From the NCBI GenBank assembly GCA_964355675.1, contig CAYHEC010000028.1, forward strand, positions 1 to 41,911: 41,911 nt of DNA, written 5' to 3'. The stretch's first letter is position 1; every line of letters starts with the position of its first letter. Below, one piece after another: positions 35,015 to 41,911 of the stretch. The notes under the pieces are model-generated. The model did no database searches. It was not told the DNA's origin and worked only from the letters and a program-made list of their open reading frames with translations. The translations under genes and the position numbers were made by a program. The stretch comes from CAMBDS01 sp964355675 (lineage in GTDB: Bacteria > Electryoneota > AABM5-125-24 > Hatepunaeales > Hatepunaeaceae).

Positions 35015-35668
35015 ATGAATATACTTTGGACTTGGATCGCGGCGGCGTTGACGCTGATGATCCTCAGTTTTCTCTACAAGGACAACCCGCTGTACAAGAT
35101 TGCCGAACATCTTTTTGTCGGCGTCGCCGCGGGTTACGGTCTTGCAGTCGAATACTTCAACGTCTTCAAGCCCAACCTTCAAGACCCGCTTCTTGCCGGA
35201 AAGGACTTCTGGCTGATTTTTCCGCTGATCCTTGGGCTACTGATGTTCACAAGATTTATTCCGAAAATCGCATGGGTGAGCCGGTGGCCGATGGCTTATA
35301 TGGTCGGAATATATAGCGGAATGGCGGTAATCGGGTTCACGGAGGGCGATCTGATGCGGCAGGTTGAGGCGTCGATAGTGCCTCCGATTTCAGTCGAGGC
35401 GTTGAAGAACTTCGGCAGTGATCCGGGATTGCTGAGTTTTTTGAATGTTTTTGCTAACCCGGTGATCGTTTTTGGGCTGATTTGCATATTGCTCTACTTT
35501 TTCTTCAGTCTGGAACATAAAGGCGTCGCGGGGAATTTTGCGCGGATCGGAACGGGACTATTGATGGTTGGGTTCGGGGCGGGGTATGGATATACGGTGA
35601 TGACGAGGTTTGCATTATTGATCGACCGGTTTTATTTTCTATTATCGGATTGGATGAAGGTGATATAG
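35015..35668 (+). CDS. Polytopic membrane protein, unknown, paired with the 34142 gene
   Basis: 217 residues with about six hydrophobic segments (~2-20 ILWTWIAAALTLMILSFLY, ~30-47, ~65-82 FWLIFPLILGLLMF, ~88-110, ~145-168, ~180-205). A small motif GVAAGYGLAVEYFNVFKPNL lies after the first segment. No known transporter signature was recognised. Its position 36 nt behind the 34142 gene on the same strand suggests a two-gene membrane unit. A heptamer tandem array begins immediately after the stop. The ribosome-binding site is poor (AAGAAG). Confidence 0.8.
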   Translation: MNILWTWIAAALTLMILSFLYKDNPLYKIAEHLFVGVAAGYGLAVEYFNVFKPNLQDPLLAGKDFWLIFPLILGLLMFTRFIPKIAWVSRWPMAYMVGIYSGMAVIGFTEGDLMRQVEASIVPPISVEALKNFGSDPGLLSFLNVFANPVIVFGLICILLYFFFSLEHKGVAGNFARIGTGLLMVGFGAGYGYTVMTRFALLIDRFYFLLSDWMKVI

Positions 35669-35774
35669 GCTCAGGGCTCAGGGCTCAGGGCTCAAGGCTC
35701 AAGGCTCAGGGCTCAGGGCTCAAGGCTCAAGGCTCAAGGCTCAAGGCTCAAGGCTCAAGGCTCAGGGCTCAAGG
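35669..35774. repeat. Heptamer tandem array (GGCTCAA/GGCTCAG)
   Basis: About 15 units of 7 nt differing only at A/G in the last position, beginning at the stop codon of the preceding gene. A short AAGGTTTAAGG run follows (to ~35806). Confidence 0.95.
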
Positions 35775-35896
35775 ATTAATGTTTAAGGTTTAAGGGGTTA
35801 AAGGTTTCGGATGACGTCTTCTTATGGCAATTATTCCGTCAACTTCAGAGGGTTGACGGCTGACATAGACCAAAATATCTCTCAACGGAGGCCGCA

Positions 35897-37489
35897 ATGC
35901 GACACGGTATCAACTACAAGGCCGCGGTTTTCACGCTACTCATCACACCTTTGCTCGCCAAGGCGGATGTATGGGTTCCGCCATGGGGTGAATCACTTTA
36001 TGATTCGACCCTCGTCACCGTGCTCTACTCAGACACAGCCATCGACGTCACCATCGCAACAAAGATGGCGGCGCGGAAGTTCGTCAGCGATGACTATATA
36101 CTGACTTGGACACGCAATGATTCGGGCGGATTCATTAATCATCGTTTCACGGAGGGCACTTTTTCCGACAGCATTCTTGAGTTCGATCGGAACAGCAGAT
36201 TTGGAACTCAACTAAGAGGCATAAGTCGCTGTCAGCTCGAAGATACTGCTTCCTTCACACTCATCACCCGTCTTCACTACCCAGCCACCAATGAAGTTCT
36301 GCCTCCTCAATCGTTGGCATACCGTCAAAATTTTTCGAATTATACCGATGATCCGGCTTGGGGGGGGTGGGGTCTTCTATTCGAAAGATCAGTACGCTGG
36401 CATTTCCGCGTGGTTTCAAACAGAGAAGTCACCGCTTGGGCAGGCGATGGACATGGAGGACGACCCACCGGACAGGATATTTCCTTCTCAGGCGAAACAC
36501 ACTGGGATTTGTCTTACAGCGGTGGAGTGCTTCTTTCGGATGTCCATTCATTTATCGATACCGTCGATGACACAATCATGTATGGGTTGACTCCCGAAGT
36601 TCGTATGGCGACACCGGGCATCATCCTCGACGAAGACGTCCGAATTTATATTTCATACGCGGATAATGGAGCATGGCACTACATGCAACACGCAGATATC
36701 AATCTGGAACCCGAACTCGCAAGGTCGCTTTCGCCCATGTATCTCTGGTATCCGAACGACGAGACCTCTGCCAGAGTCCGTCTGCAGGGCTTCAAAATGT
36801 CGGGCATCTGGGGGCACGAAAGTGAAGTTTGGCAAGATGACTCGGCAGAAGTCCACATTGTTCGAGACGGGGGACAGAACGGCTTCTTTATCAAAATACC
36901 CTCGCTTGAATGCGAATATCAGACACCAAATGGATATTGGCATTGGACGGATGTGCGGTTGCAGGTGGATATCGATCAAGCATTAGTAGGTGGCGAGACA
37001 GCGCGGTTCATCCTGATCACCGCTCCGCTCGACTATTCGCGGCTAAATTTTGCTATAACCGATGGGTGGGAAACCGGTTTCGTCAGGTGGGATAACCCGT
37101 TTGATGATCTTGTGGTGAATCCCGATAGAACGAGATTGACGATGAGGGGTATTTGCGACGAACCGGGGGTTGCGCAGGTTTGGTGGGGACCTGTCTCAGT
37201 CGGGAATGAAAGGGTCGTCGATGTTCCGGCTGAATTTTGTCTCACTTCCGTTGCGCCGAATCCCTTCAACAGCCGGACGACGATAAGATATGAATTGCCA
37301 AAAGCGTCTGATGTGCAGATGGACGTTGTGGACATGAGTGGACGAAGTATGCACAGCGAGCAGATTGCCGGAGAGACTGGTCAAAACACCATCAGTATCG
37401 ACGCAGTGAATCTGCCAGCGGGGATTTATTTGCTTCAGGTGACGTCGGAAGGAAAAGCGCTTAGGGCGAAAGTGGTTTGTGTGAAGTGA
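35897..37489 (+). CDS. Secreted beta-rich protein with T9SS sorting domain, unknown
   Basis: The 530-residue protein has a signal peptide (YKAAVFTLLITPLLAKAD, cleavage near 24). The bulk is beta-rich with many Trp and Asp and no enzyme motif I recognise (VWVPPWGESLYDSTLVTVLY, VRIYISYADNGAWHYMQH, GYWHWTDVRLQVDIDQ). Residues ~445-530 are a T9SS type A sorting domain (SVAPNPFNSRTTIRYELPK, ending LRAKVVCVK). It should be exported by T9SS and anchored or released. GGAGG lies 6 nt before the ATG. It is followed by another T9SS cargo gene after short tandem repeats and a palindrome. Confidence 0.9.
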   Translation: MRHGINYKAAVFTLLITPLLAKADVWVPPWGESLYDSTLVTVLYSDTAIDVTIATKMAARKFVSDDYILTWTRNDSGGFINHRFTEGTFSDSILEFDRNSRFGTQLRGISRCQLEDTASFTLITRLHYPATNEVLPPQSLAYRQNFSNYTDDPAWGGWGLLFERSVRWHFRVVSNREVTAWAGDGHGGRPTGQDISFSGETHWDLSYSGGVLLSDVHSFIDTVDDTIMYGLTPEVRMATPGIILDEDVRIYISYADNGAWHYMQHADINLEPELARSLSPMYLWYPNDETSARVRLQGFKMSGIWGHESEVWQDDSAEVHIVRDGGQNGFFIKIPSLECEYQTPNGYWHWTDVRLQVDIDQALVGGETARFILITAPLDYSRLNFAITDGWETGFVRWDNPFDDLVVNPDRTRLTMRGICDEPGVAQVWWGPVSVGNERVVDVPAEFCLTSVAPNPFNSRTTIRYELPKASDVQMDVVDMSGRSMHSEQIAGETGQNTISIDAVNLPAGIYLLQVTSEGKALRAKVVCVK

Positions 37490-37505
37490 GGAAGAAAGGA
37501 AGAGA

Positions 37506-37553
37506 GTGTGAAAGTGCGAAAGTGCGAAAGTACGAAAGTGCGAAAGTGCGAAA
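37506..37553. repeat. Octamer tandem array (GTGCGAAA)
   Basis: Six units of 8 nt with two single-base variants, 17 nt after the preceding stop. Confidence 0.9.
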
Positions 37554-37599
37554 GTAAAAATGTCGTCACCGACGGGGCGGTGAAGGTGGAACGGTTTAT

Positions 37600-37627
37600 G
37601 TAGGGGCGCAAGGCCTTGCGCCCCTAC
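37600..37627. repeat. Perfect 28-nt palindrome (GTAGGGGCGCAAGG arm)
   Basis: Perfect arms; ends 22 nt before the next ATG, with the GGAGG ribosome-binding site lying in between. It could act in the mRNA leader of the 37650 gene. Confidence 0.92.
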
Positions 37628-37649
37628 GACAACTACAGACGGAGGAACA

Positions 37650-39056
37650 ATGAAACGAGTTTTTGGATTGATGGTTTTACTTCTTGCTGAGGCGGCGGTG
37701 ATGGGGCAGGATTCACTGGATGTGCGTTATGTCCGCGACGTTCCGGGAGGATATGTCCTGTATATTGACGACATGTACAGAGTCGGCGTTGAGAGCATGG
37801 GAAGCGTTGAAGGCGAATGGAATGAGTACTACGACACGACATACGTCGCTATCTACGACAATAACGATCCAGCCTGGCCTCAAAGGATCTGGCGGGGGTT
37901 ACCGGTTGTTGGCTGGGGTGTCTATGGAGTTGAATATAATGCATTCATGTACAGCTCGGCAGAACTTCGAGATTCGCTAATCTATGTCGTTCAAAGTTAT
38001 TACAATGTTTATGACTACCCCGGCGGCTTCTTATATTGCTACTTGATCTGCTACGATTGGGTGAATGAAGATACCCTTTGGTTAAGGGAATTCAATTACG
38101 ACTACGAGGGTGAATACATCAGGCCGTTCACTTATCCCCATGGTCTGGAGATCGAAGAAGATCGACTGGCTGTTTGTCTTGGAATCAACGGGTTCCATCT
38201 ATTCGATATCTCTGACAAACGCAATCCACAGGAACTTTATACATCAGACAGATCAACTATTGACTTAGTTGGGATCGGAAACAGGCTTCTGTTGTGCGAT
38301 ATGGATACCCTACACAGAAATGAATTCCATTATTTGAGACTGCTCGATTGGAATGATCCGGCAGTTGCGATAGACTCGGTTTTTATCGATGATCCCTACC
38401 TGTATAATGTTCGGATCAATTCATCAGGAAACCGCTTGTTTGTAGGATTCGAGGATTCGATAGGGGTCTGGCAAATAACCGAGGAGGATAGGTTCGAACA
38501 CGGTATCGGCATCCATCCCGGCGATGACATTTATTCTTTCAGCGTGAGCGGAGATACCGTAGCGATTGGGATGGATAGACGTTTCGAACTCTGGTCGGCT
38601 TCCGAAGGGAACGAACCTGAACTGCTCGGACGAGTTGAGCATGGCGATCCATATAGAGCAATTGGCACATTTTTGCGTGGTGAATGGATATATCGAGAAA
38701 ACGGTTCCGATTGGTTTATGCCACGAGGTGGTTCGATTGATTTGTTTCATCTTGGGCCCGTTTCTGCGCCATTAGATGGGATTAGCCTTCCAAAATGTTT
38801 CGCTTTGCATCCTCCCTACCCCAATCCGTTCAATTCGCAAGTTGTTCTGTCTTTCAACCTGCCACTACCAAGCGTGACATGCCTTTCAGTTATCGGAGTT
38901 GACGGGAGGGTGCTGGAACGGCGTTCGCTCGGTTACATACCAGCGGGTAATAATCGTTACGAATGGAATGCCGAGAATCTTCCATCCGGCTCGTATATTA
39001 TACGGATCGATACACCCAAAGAGTCGCGTTCGAGTCGGATTAATCTAATTCGATAA
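37650..39056 (+). CDS. Secreted beta-propeller-like protein with T9SS sorting domain
   Basis: The 468-residue protein has a signal peptide (KRVFGLMVLLLAEAAVMGQ, cleavage near 20). The middle contains propeller-like units related to LVIVD repeats (GFHLFDISDKRNPQELYTSD, YLRLLDWNDPAVAIDSV, DRRFELWSASEGNEPELLGR). The C-terminus is a T9SS type A domain: LHPPYPNPFNSQVVLSFNL through RSSRINLIR. Like the 21463 protein it is probably a surface or secreted binding protein. GGAGG precedes the ATG by 4 nt. A hairpin directly after the stop (39057-39081) may end the transcript. Confidence 0.9.
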   Translation: MKRVFGLMVLLLAEAAVMGQDSLDVRYVRDVPGGYVLYIDDMYRVGVESMGSVEGEWNEYYDTTYVAIYDNNDPAWPQRIWRGLPVVGWGVYGVEYNAFMYSSAELRDSLIYVVQSYYNVYDYPGGFLYCYLICYDWVNEDTLWLREFNYDYEGEYIRPFTYPHGLEIEEDRLAVCLGINGFHLFDISDKRNPQELYTSDRSTIDLVGIGNRLLLCDMDTLHRNEFHYLRLLDWNDPAVAIDSVFIDDPYLYNVRINSSGNRLFVGFEDSIGVWQITEEDRFEHGIGIHPGDDIYSFSVSGDTVAIGMDRRFELWSASEGNEPELLGRVEHGDPYRAIGTFLRGEWIYRENGSDWFMPRGGSIDLFHLGPVSAPLDGISLPKCFALHPPYPNPFNSQVVLSFNLPLPSVTCLSVIGVDGRVLERRSLGYIPAGNNRYEWNAENLPSGSYIIRIDTPKESRSSRINLIR

Positions 39057-39081
39057 GCTGTCACACGAGACATGTGACAGC
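39057..39081. terminator. GCTGTCACA hairpin after the 37650 gene
   Basis: Arms GCTGTCACA and TGTGACAGC starting at the nucleotide after the stop codon; the stem family also occurs at 17396, 20122 and 39992. It probably doubles as a terminator, without a U-tract. Confidence 0.6.
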
Positions 39082-39085
39082 ACCA

Positions 39086-39228
39086 TGAGTTTGTTAAAAA
39101 AGTCATGAAGTCAGGCATTTTGCCCCGTAGAACGGGGCTCCGTACCCGTTCATTCAAGGAATTCGTGCTTAGGTGGACGGGTACGGAGCCCCGTCCTACC
39201 GACCCCTAAGGCTTTTTCAACAGACTCA
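39086..39228. repeat. Composite inverted repeat with outer TGAGTTTGTTAAAAAAG arms and ACGGGGCTCCGTACCCGT stem
   Basis: Outer arms 39086-39102 and 39212-39228 pair imperfectly over 17 nt. The inner 18-nt arms 39132-39149 and 39177-39194 are perfect. The same inner stem in part occurs at 29011-29029 and near 33095. Confidence 0.85.
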
Positions 39229-39253
39229 CCATAAATCACCATAGGACCATTTA

Positions 39254-39757
39254 ATGGGCATCCGACGGACATTTCCGCTTTTTTACCTGACGTTACTATT
39301 CGTGACGGGCGCCTTTACCGGGTGTACCTCCTCCCCACCCGAACCGATCAACCCGAGAACCGAATGGCTCGACTTCTCGGATCAACGCGCCAGATACTCG
39401 ATCAAGTATCCCGCTAAATACCGCCTTGTCCCTCGTGGTAATGGTGAGGTTGCTTTTCGGGGAGCTGACAATAAAATCGCCTATCAAGTCAACATCGCCA
39501 CCTTCGAAGAAGCCAAGAAACGAGGGCTTTGGGTTGTTACGGAACCGATCGGCACGACCTACATCTCCGGCGGGTTCACCTCCCACCGCTATGTCTATGA
39601 CCACTGGGATGGACCAAACAAGGAACATCGCGTCGCATTCGTTCTGGAACGCGACGGGAGGATGCTGGGGTTGGAGTTTCCGATAGATGCAAAAAATACC
39701 GAAGGCGTTCTTGACGAAGGGCAACAGGCGGTATTGATTAGTTTTACGATTTTGTGA
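39254..39757 (+). CDS. Small lipoprotein with a PsbP-like or stress-type domain, unknown
   Basis: 167 residues with a lipoprotein signal ending at AFTGC (Cys24). The mature part (YSIKYPAKYRLVPRGNGEVA, IAYQVNIATFEEAKKRG, SHRYVYDHWDGPNKEHRVAF, RMLGLEFPIDAKNTEGV) has a pattern of strands seen in small surface lipoproteins that sense or bind a ligand (a PsbP/DUF-type fold); I do not assign a firm family. A weak AGGA lies 7 nt before the ATG. Repeats flank it on both sides, and no neighbour suggests a role. Confidence 0.8.
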   Translation: MGIRRTFPLFYLTLLFVTGAFTGCTSSPPEPINPRTEWLDFSDQRARYSIKYPAKYRLVPRGNGEVAFRGADNKIAYQVNIATFEEAKKRGLWVVTEPIGTTYISGGFTSHRYVYDHWDGPNKEHRVAFVLERDGRMLGLEFPIDAKNTEGVLDEGQQAVLISFTIL

Positions 39758-40093
39758 TGTTTGGGATTTGGGGCAAGGTGTATCCGAGTTCTTTGAAATA
39801 CTCTGAATTTGCGCCGACTTGTACACGCGGACGCCCTCGTCCGCGTGTATTTTGTTTACACATCAATTAGTAAGTAAAGTTGCTTCAGGGTGGGGACACC
39901 CTGAAGCATTTAAATTCCTCTGGCAAGCTGGAGGGAATAGGCTCCCTCGTCTTCGCAAAGTTCAACCGAAACATGCCAATCTTATCAATGTTGTCACGTG
40001 AGGCACGTGACAGCTCTAAACCCCACAAAACCATTTCAATACTGGATAATAGTCACTCATTTCGTTATATTGTAAAGTTAAACAAAACAAGTA
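39758..40093. other. Intergenic region with three hairpin repeats
   Basis: 39822-39849 (arms TACACGCGGACG / CGTCCGCGTGTA), 39881-39908 (TGCTTCAGGGTG / CACCCTGAAGCA) and 39992-40012 (TGTCACGTG / CACGTGACA) are hairpins of three stem families. The remainder, 40013-40093, is A/T-rich and probably holds the promoter of the next gene. Confidence 0.85.
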
Positions 40094-40960
40094 ATGAGCG
40101 ATATTCCCTTTAAAACACGACTGATCCAGTTTGCCCGCGCCTTTCGTGCTCACGCCAGACTTGGCTGGGATCTCGAAGGCAACTGGGCTCCGGCGTGGCT
40201 GTACGTCATTTTCGCGTTGATCCCACCGATTTTCGGCGTGTTGATGCTTGTCTTCATGTACCGCATCGTGATGGGCAAAGGCGGGAATCCGGAGTATCTC
40301 GCATTTTTACTCGCTGGATCGGCATCATTCCTATTTGTGAGATTACTGCTTGCAGGAGCCGGGATGGTAGTCGTCGAAGACCGCGAACACTACAAGACAT
40401 TCCGTTATATTTATTCATCTCCTGTTCCTTTTCCCGTTCAGATATTCGGCAGAGTCGCACCGAAGATGTTGATTGCAATTTTTGGAGCGGTTTTGACTAT
40501 ATGGGCCGGGCATGGCATTCTTGGCGTCACACTGAATCCAATGGGAATTGATTGGGGAATGGCGTTGCTAAGTCTTGGGGTGGCAATTGTTGGAATGGCG
40601 AGTATTGGGTGGATGTTGGCTAGCTTTATGCTGATCATCGACCGGATGGGTTGGATACTCGCAGAAGGCATCGCGGGGTTACTTTTTCTGATCACGGGGG
40701 CTATATTCCCGATGAGCTATCTTCCAGCACCGATTTCGGCGATAGGTAAATCGGTCCCGATAACCTATTGGATGGATCTCTGGCGGCTGGCGATATACGG
40801 TGACAAGGCAAAACTGGGGACAGGATTGGGAGCAGAAAAGCTATGGGCGTACCTTATTCTGACAACAATTCTGTGGATGGTTTTTTCGGTTGTCTGGTAT
40901 CGAATTGCTGATCGTCTGGCTCGTCACTGGGGAAAGATCGAGCAGGAGACGTTTTATTAA
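40094..40960 (+). CDS. ABC-2-type transporter permease
   Basis: The 288-residue protein has six predicted membrane segments (~36-58, ~68-90, ~113-135, ~152-178, ~180-205, ~252-275). It has features of ABC-2 permeases of the DrrB/NodJ kind, including AFLLAGSASFLFVRLLLAGA, the coupling region VVEDREHYKTFRYIYSSPVP and GLLFLITGAIFPMSYLPAPI. It would form the membrane pore of a drug, lipid or polysaccharide exporter. An ATPase partner normally lies beside it but is not visible here; it may be upstream, unlinked or outside the window. The ribosome-binding site is poor. Confidence is higher for the family than for substrate. Confidence 0.92.
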   Translation: MSDIPFKTRLIQFARAFRAHARLGWDLEGNWAPAWLYVIFALIPPIFGVLMLVFMYRIVMGKGGNPEYLAFLLAGSASFLFVRLLLAGAGMVVVEDREHYKTFRYIYSSPVPFPVQIFGRVAPKMLIAIFGAVLTIWAGHGILGVTLNPMGIDWGMALLSLGVAIVGMASIGWMLASFMLIIDRMGWILAEGIAGLLFLITGAIFPMSYLPAPISAIGKSVPITYWMDLWRLAIYGDKAKLGTGLGAEKLWAYLILTTILWMVFSVVWYRIADRLARHWGKIEQETFY

Positions 40961-40966
40961 AGGTCA

Positions 40967-41019
40967 AGGTTGAGGTTGAGGTTGAGGTACAGATTCGCTA
41001 ATAAATCAAAGAACTCTGA
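40967..41019. repeat. AGGTTG run and remnant of the nested inverted repeat
   Basis: 40967-40988 is (AGGTTG)n, the complement type of the 11820 hexamer. 41001-41019 reads ATAAATCAAAGAACTCTGA, one mismatch from the arm at about 13880-13898. Confidence 0.7.
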
Positions 41020-41053
41020 TCTGTCTGAATACATCATTTAAACTCTATAACAA

Positions 41054-41824
41054 TTGAATACACCGAAATCTAAAATTATTTTCATCACCGGGGCATCGAG
41101 CGGGATCGGTCTTGCGTGCGCACATGTTTTCGCCGGGCAAGGTGCAAATCTGATTCTCGCGGCGAGACGGCAGGAACGTCTGGAAACTCTTGCAACAGAA
41201 TTAGTTCAACAATATAACATATCAATTCATTACGGAATGTTGGACGTTCGCGATCAACCGGCAGTAGGTTCGTTCATCGACCTTCTTCCCGTGGAGTTCA
41301 AATCTATCGATATCTTGATAAATAACGCCGGACTTTCGCGGGGATTAGACCCGATTCAAAGTGGCAGGCTCGACGATTGGGAGGAGATGATCGACACCAA
41401 TGTCAAAGGATTGCTGTATGTGACGCGAGCAGTGATAGGCGGAATGATCCACCGCGGCTCAGGTCATGTTATCAACATCGGCTCGATTGCCGGGCATCAG
41501 GTCTATCCGGGAGGAAGCGTCTATTGCGCGACAAAGTTCGCGGTGAGGGCACTCACTCAAGGATTAATGATGGAGACGGTCAACACTCCAGTTCGCGTAT
41601 CAACCGTTGATCCCGGACTGGTCGAAACAGAGTTTTCGCTCGTAAGATATCGGGGCGACGTGACACGGGCGGGAACTGCCTATAACGGGATGACCCCGCT
41701 AACCGCAGAAGACATTGCGGAGGCGGTGCTGTTTGTGGCAACCAGACCGGCTCATGCCAACATTGCCGAGCTGGTGATATTGCCTACGGATCAAGCTTCG
41801 GTCTATCATACGAATAGAAAGTAG
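41054..41824 (+). CDS. Short-chain dehydrogenase/reductase (YdfG-like)
   Basis: The 256-residue protein has all classical SDR features: TGASSGIG nucleotide-binding motif (12-19), NNAG (90-93), and catalytic S144, Y157 and K161 (YCATK). The region around PGLVETEFS and the C-terminal NIAELVILPTDQAS resemble YdfG-type NADP-dependent dehydrogenases acting on 3-hydroxy acids or related small substrates. Translation appears to start with TTG (41054), since an in-frame stop lies just upstream and no ATG precedes the Rossmann fold. The ribosome-binding site is not visible. The repeat remnant at 41001-41019 lies directly upstream. Substrate is uncertain. Confidence 0.93.
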   Translation: MNTPKSKIIFITGASSGIGLACAHVFAGQGANLILAARRQERLETLATELVQQYNISIHYGMLDVRDQPAVGSFIDLLPVEFKSIDILINNAGLSRGLDPIQSGRLDDWEEMIDTNVKGLLYVTRAVIGGMIHRGSGHVINIGSIAGHQVYPGGSVYCATKFAVRALTQGLMMETVNTPVRVSTVDPGLVETEFSLVRYRGDVTRAGTAYNGMTPLTAEDIAEAVLFVATRPAHANIAELVILPTDQASVYHTNRK

Positions 41825-41846
41825 GCGGTTTATCAATTATTGACGT

Positions 41847-41911
41847 GCGGACTGAAAGAGTTCGTTGATTTATTCGTTCGAGTAGAGATTTGACCCTCTT
41901 GGAGGGGGGGC
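41847..41911. repeat. Second copy of the 13.7-kb nested repeat, cut by the window edge
   Basis: GCGGACTGAAAGAGTTCGTT is followed by the same GATTTATTCGTTCGAGTAGA and CTCTTGGAGGGGGGG blocks as the complement of 13836-13901. It differs in that CTTTCAG there is CTGAAAG here (same 7 nt inverted) plus one base. Confidence 0.93.

Overview
The window looks like a chromosomal segment of an uncultured FCB-group (Bacteroidetes/Chlorobi-related) bacterium. Four secreted proteins end in a type IX secretion (T9SS) sorting domain with the (Y)PNPFN-type motif. TonB/ExbB/ExbD and a TonB-dependent receptor point to a Gram-negative envelope. Three promoters fit TTGNNN-N17-TATATT or TAATTT. The phylum cannot be fixed from this sequence; Zixibacteria-, KSB1- or Marinimicrobia-like lineages are guesses. 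No phage genes, transposase, CRISPR array or rRNA was seen.

Layout. 1-3458 is the most notable locus. It holds the last 45 codons of a family 2A (SrpI-like) encapsulin shell protein, an 890-residue SufS-type cysteine desulfurase with a ~490-residue low-complexity N-terminal extension (the expected encapsulin cargo), and a 189-residue methionine-rich protein with a Pro/Met-rich tail that may be an extra component. 3599-9067 (minus) is a giant T9SS-exported gingipain-fold protein that appears to have lost its catalytic His and Cys. 9593-13657 carries a helical-repeat protein, an outer-membrane porin, a small membrane protein next to a telomere-like hexamer array, tRNA-Asp(GTC) and an M29 aminopeptidase. 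14142-19191 is an energy-transduction operon: TPR protein, ExbB, two ExbD, TonB and a small membrane protein. 19373-19991 is an RRM RNA-binding protein behind a long structured leader. 20345-28635 holds a fatty-acid desaturase, a secreted beta-propeller protein, a beta-helix lipoprotein, two small unknowns and a TonB-dependent receptor. 29102-32734 (minus) is a solitary type IIG restriction-modification enzyme. 33199-33789 (minus) is a YceI protein. 34142-41824 holds a pair of unknown membrane proteins, two more T9SS cargo proteins, a lipoprotein, an ABC-2 permease and a short-chain dehydrogenase.

Functionally the window combines sulfur handling (encapsulin plus desulfurase), envelope energy transduction and outer-membrane transport (ExbB/D-TonB, receptor, porin), and surface display by T9SS. 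The T9SS machinery itself is not in the window.

The second major feature is repeat load. Almost every larger intergenic gap holds near-perfect palindromes of 20-32 nt belonging to several stem families. They are often paired as inverted copies inside larger inverted repeats. Three composites share the core GATCAAGCAC although one has a different stem. Two palindromes lie in frame inside a lipoprotein gene. Simple tandem arrays of 6, 7 and 8 nt are also present. Gene starts were moved inward where a Shine-Dalgarno sequence or signal peptide supported it.
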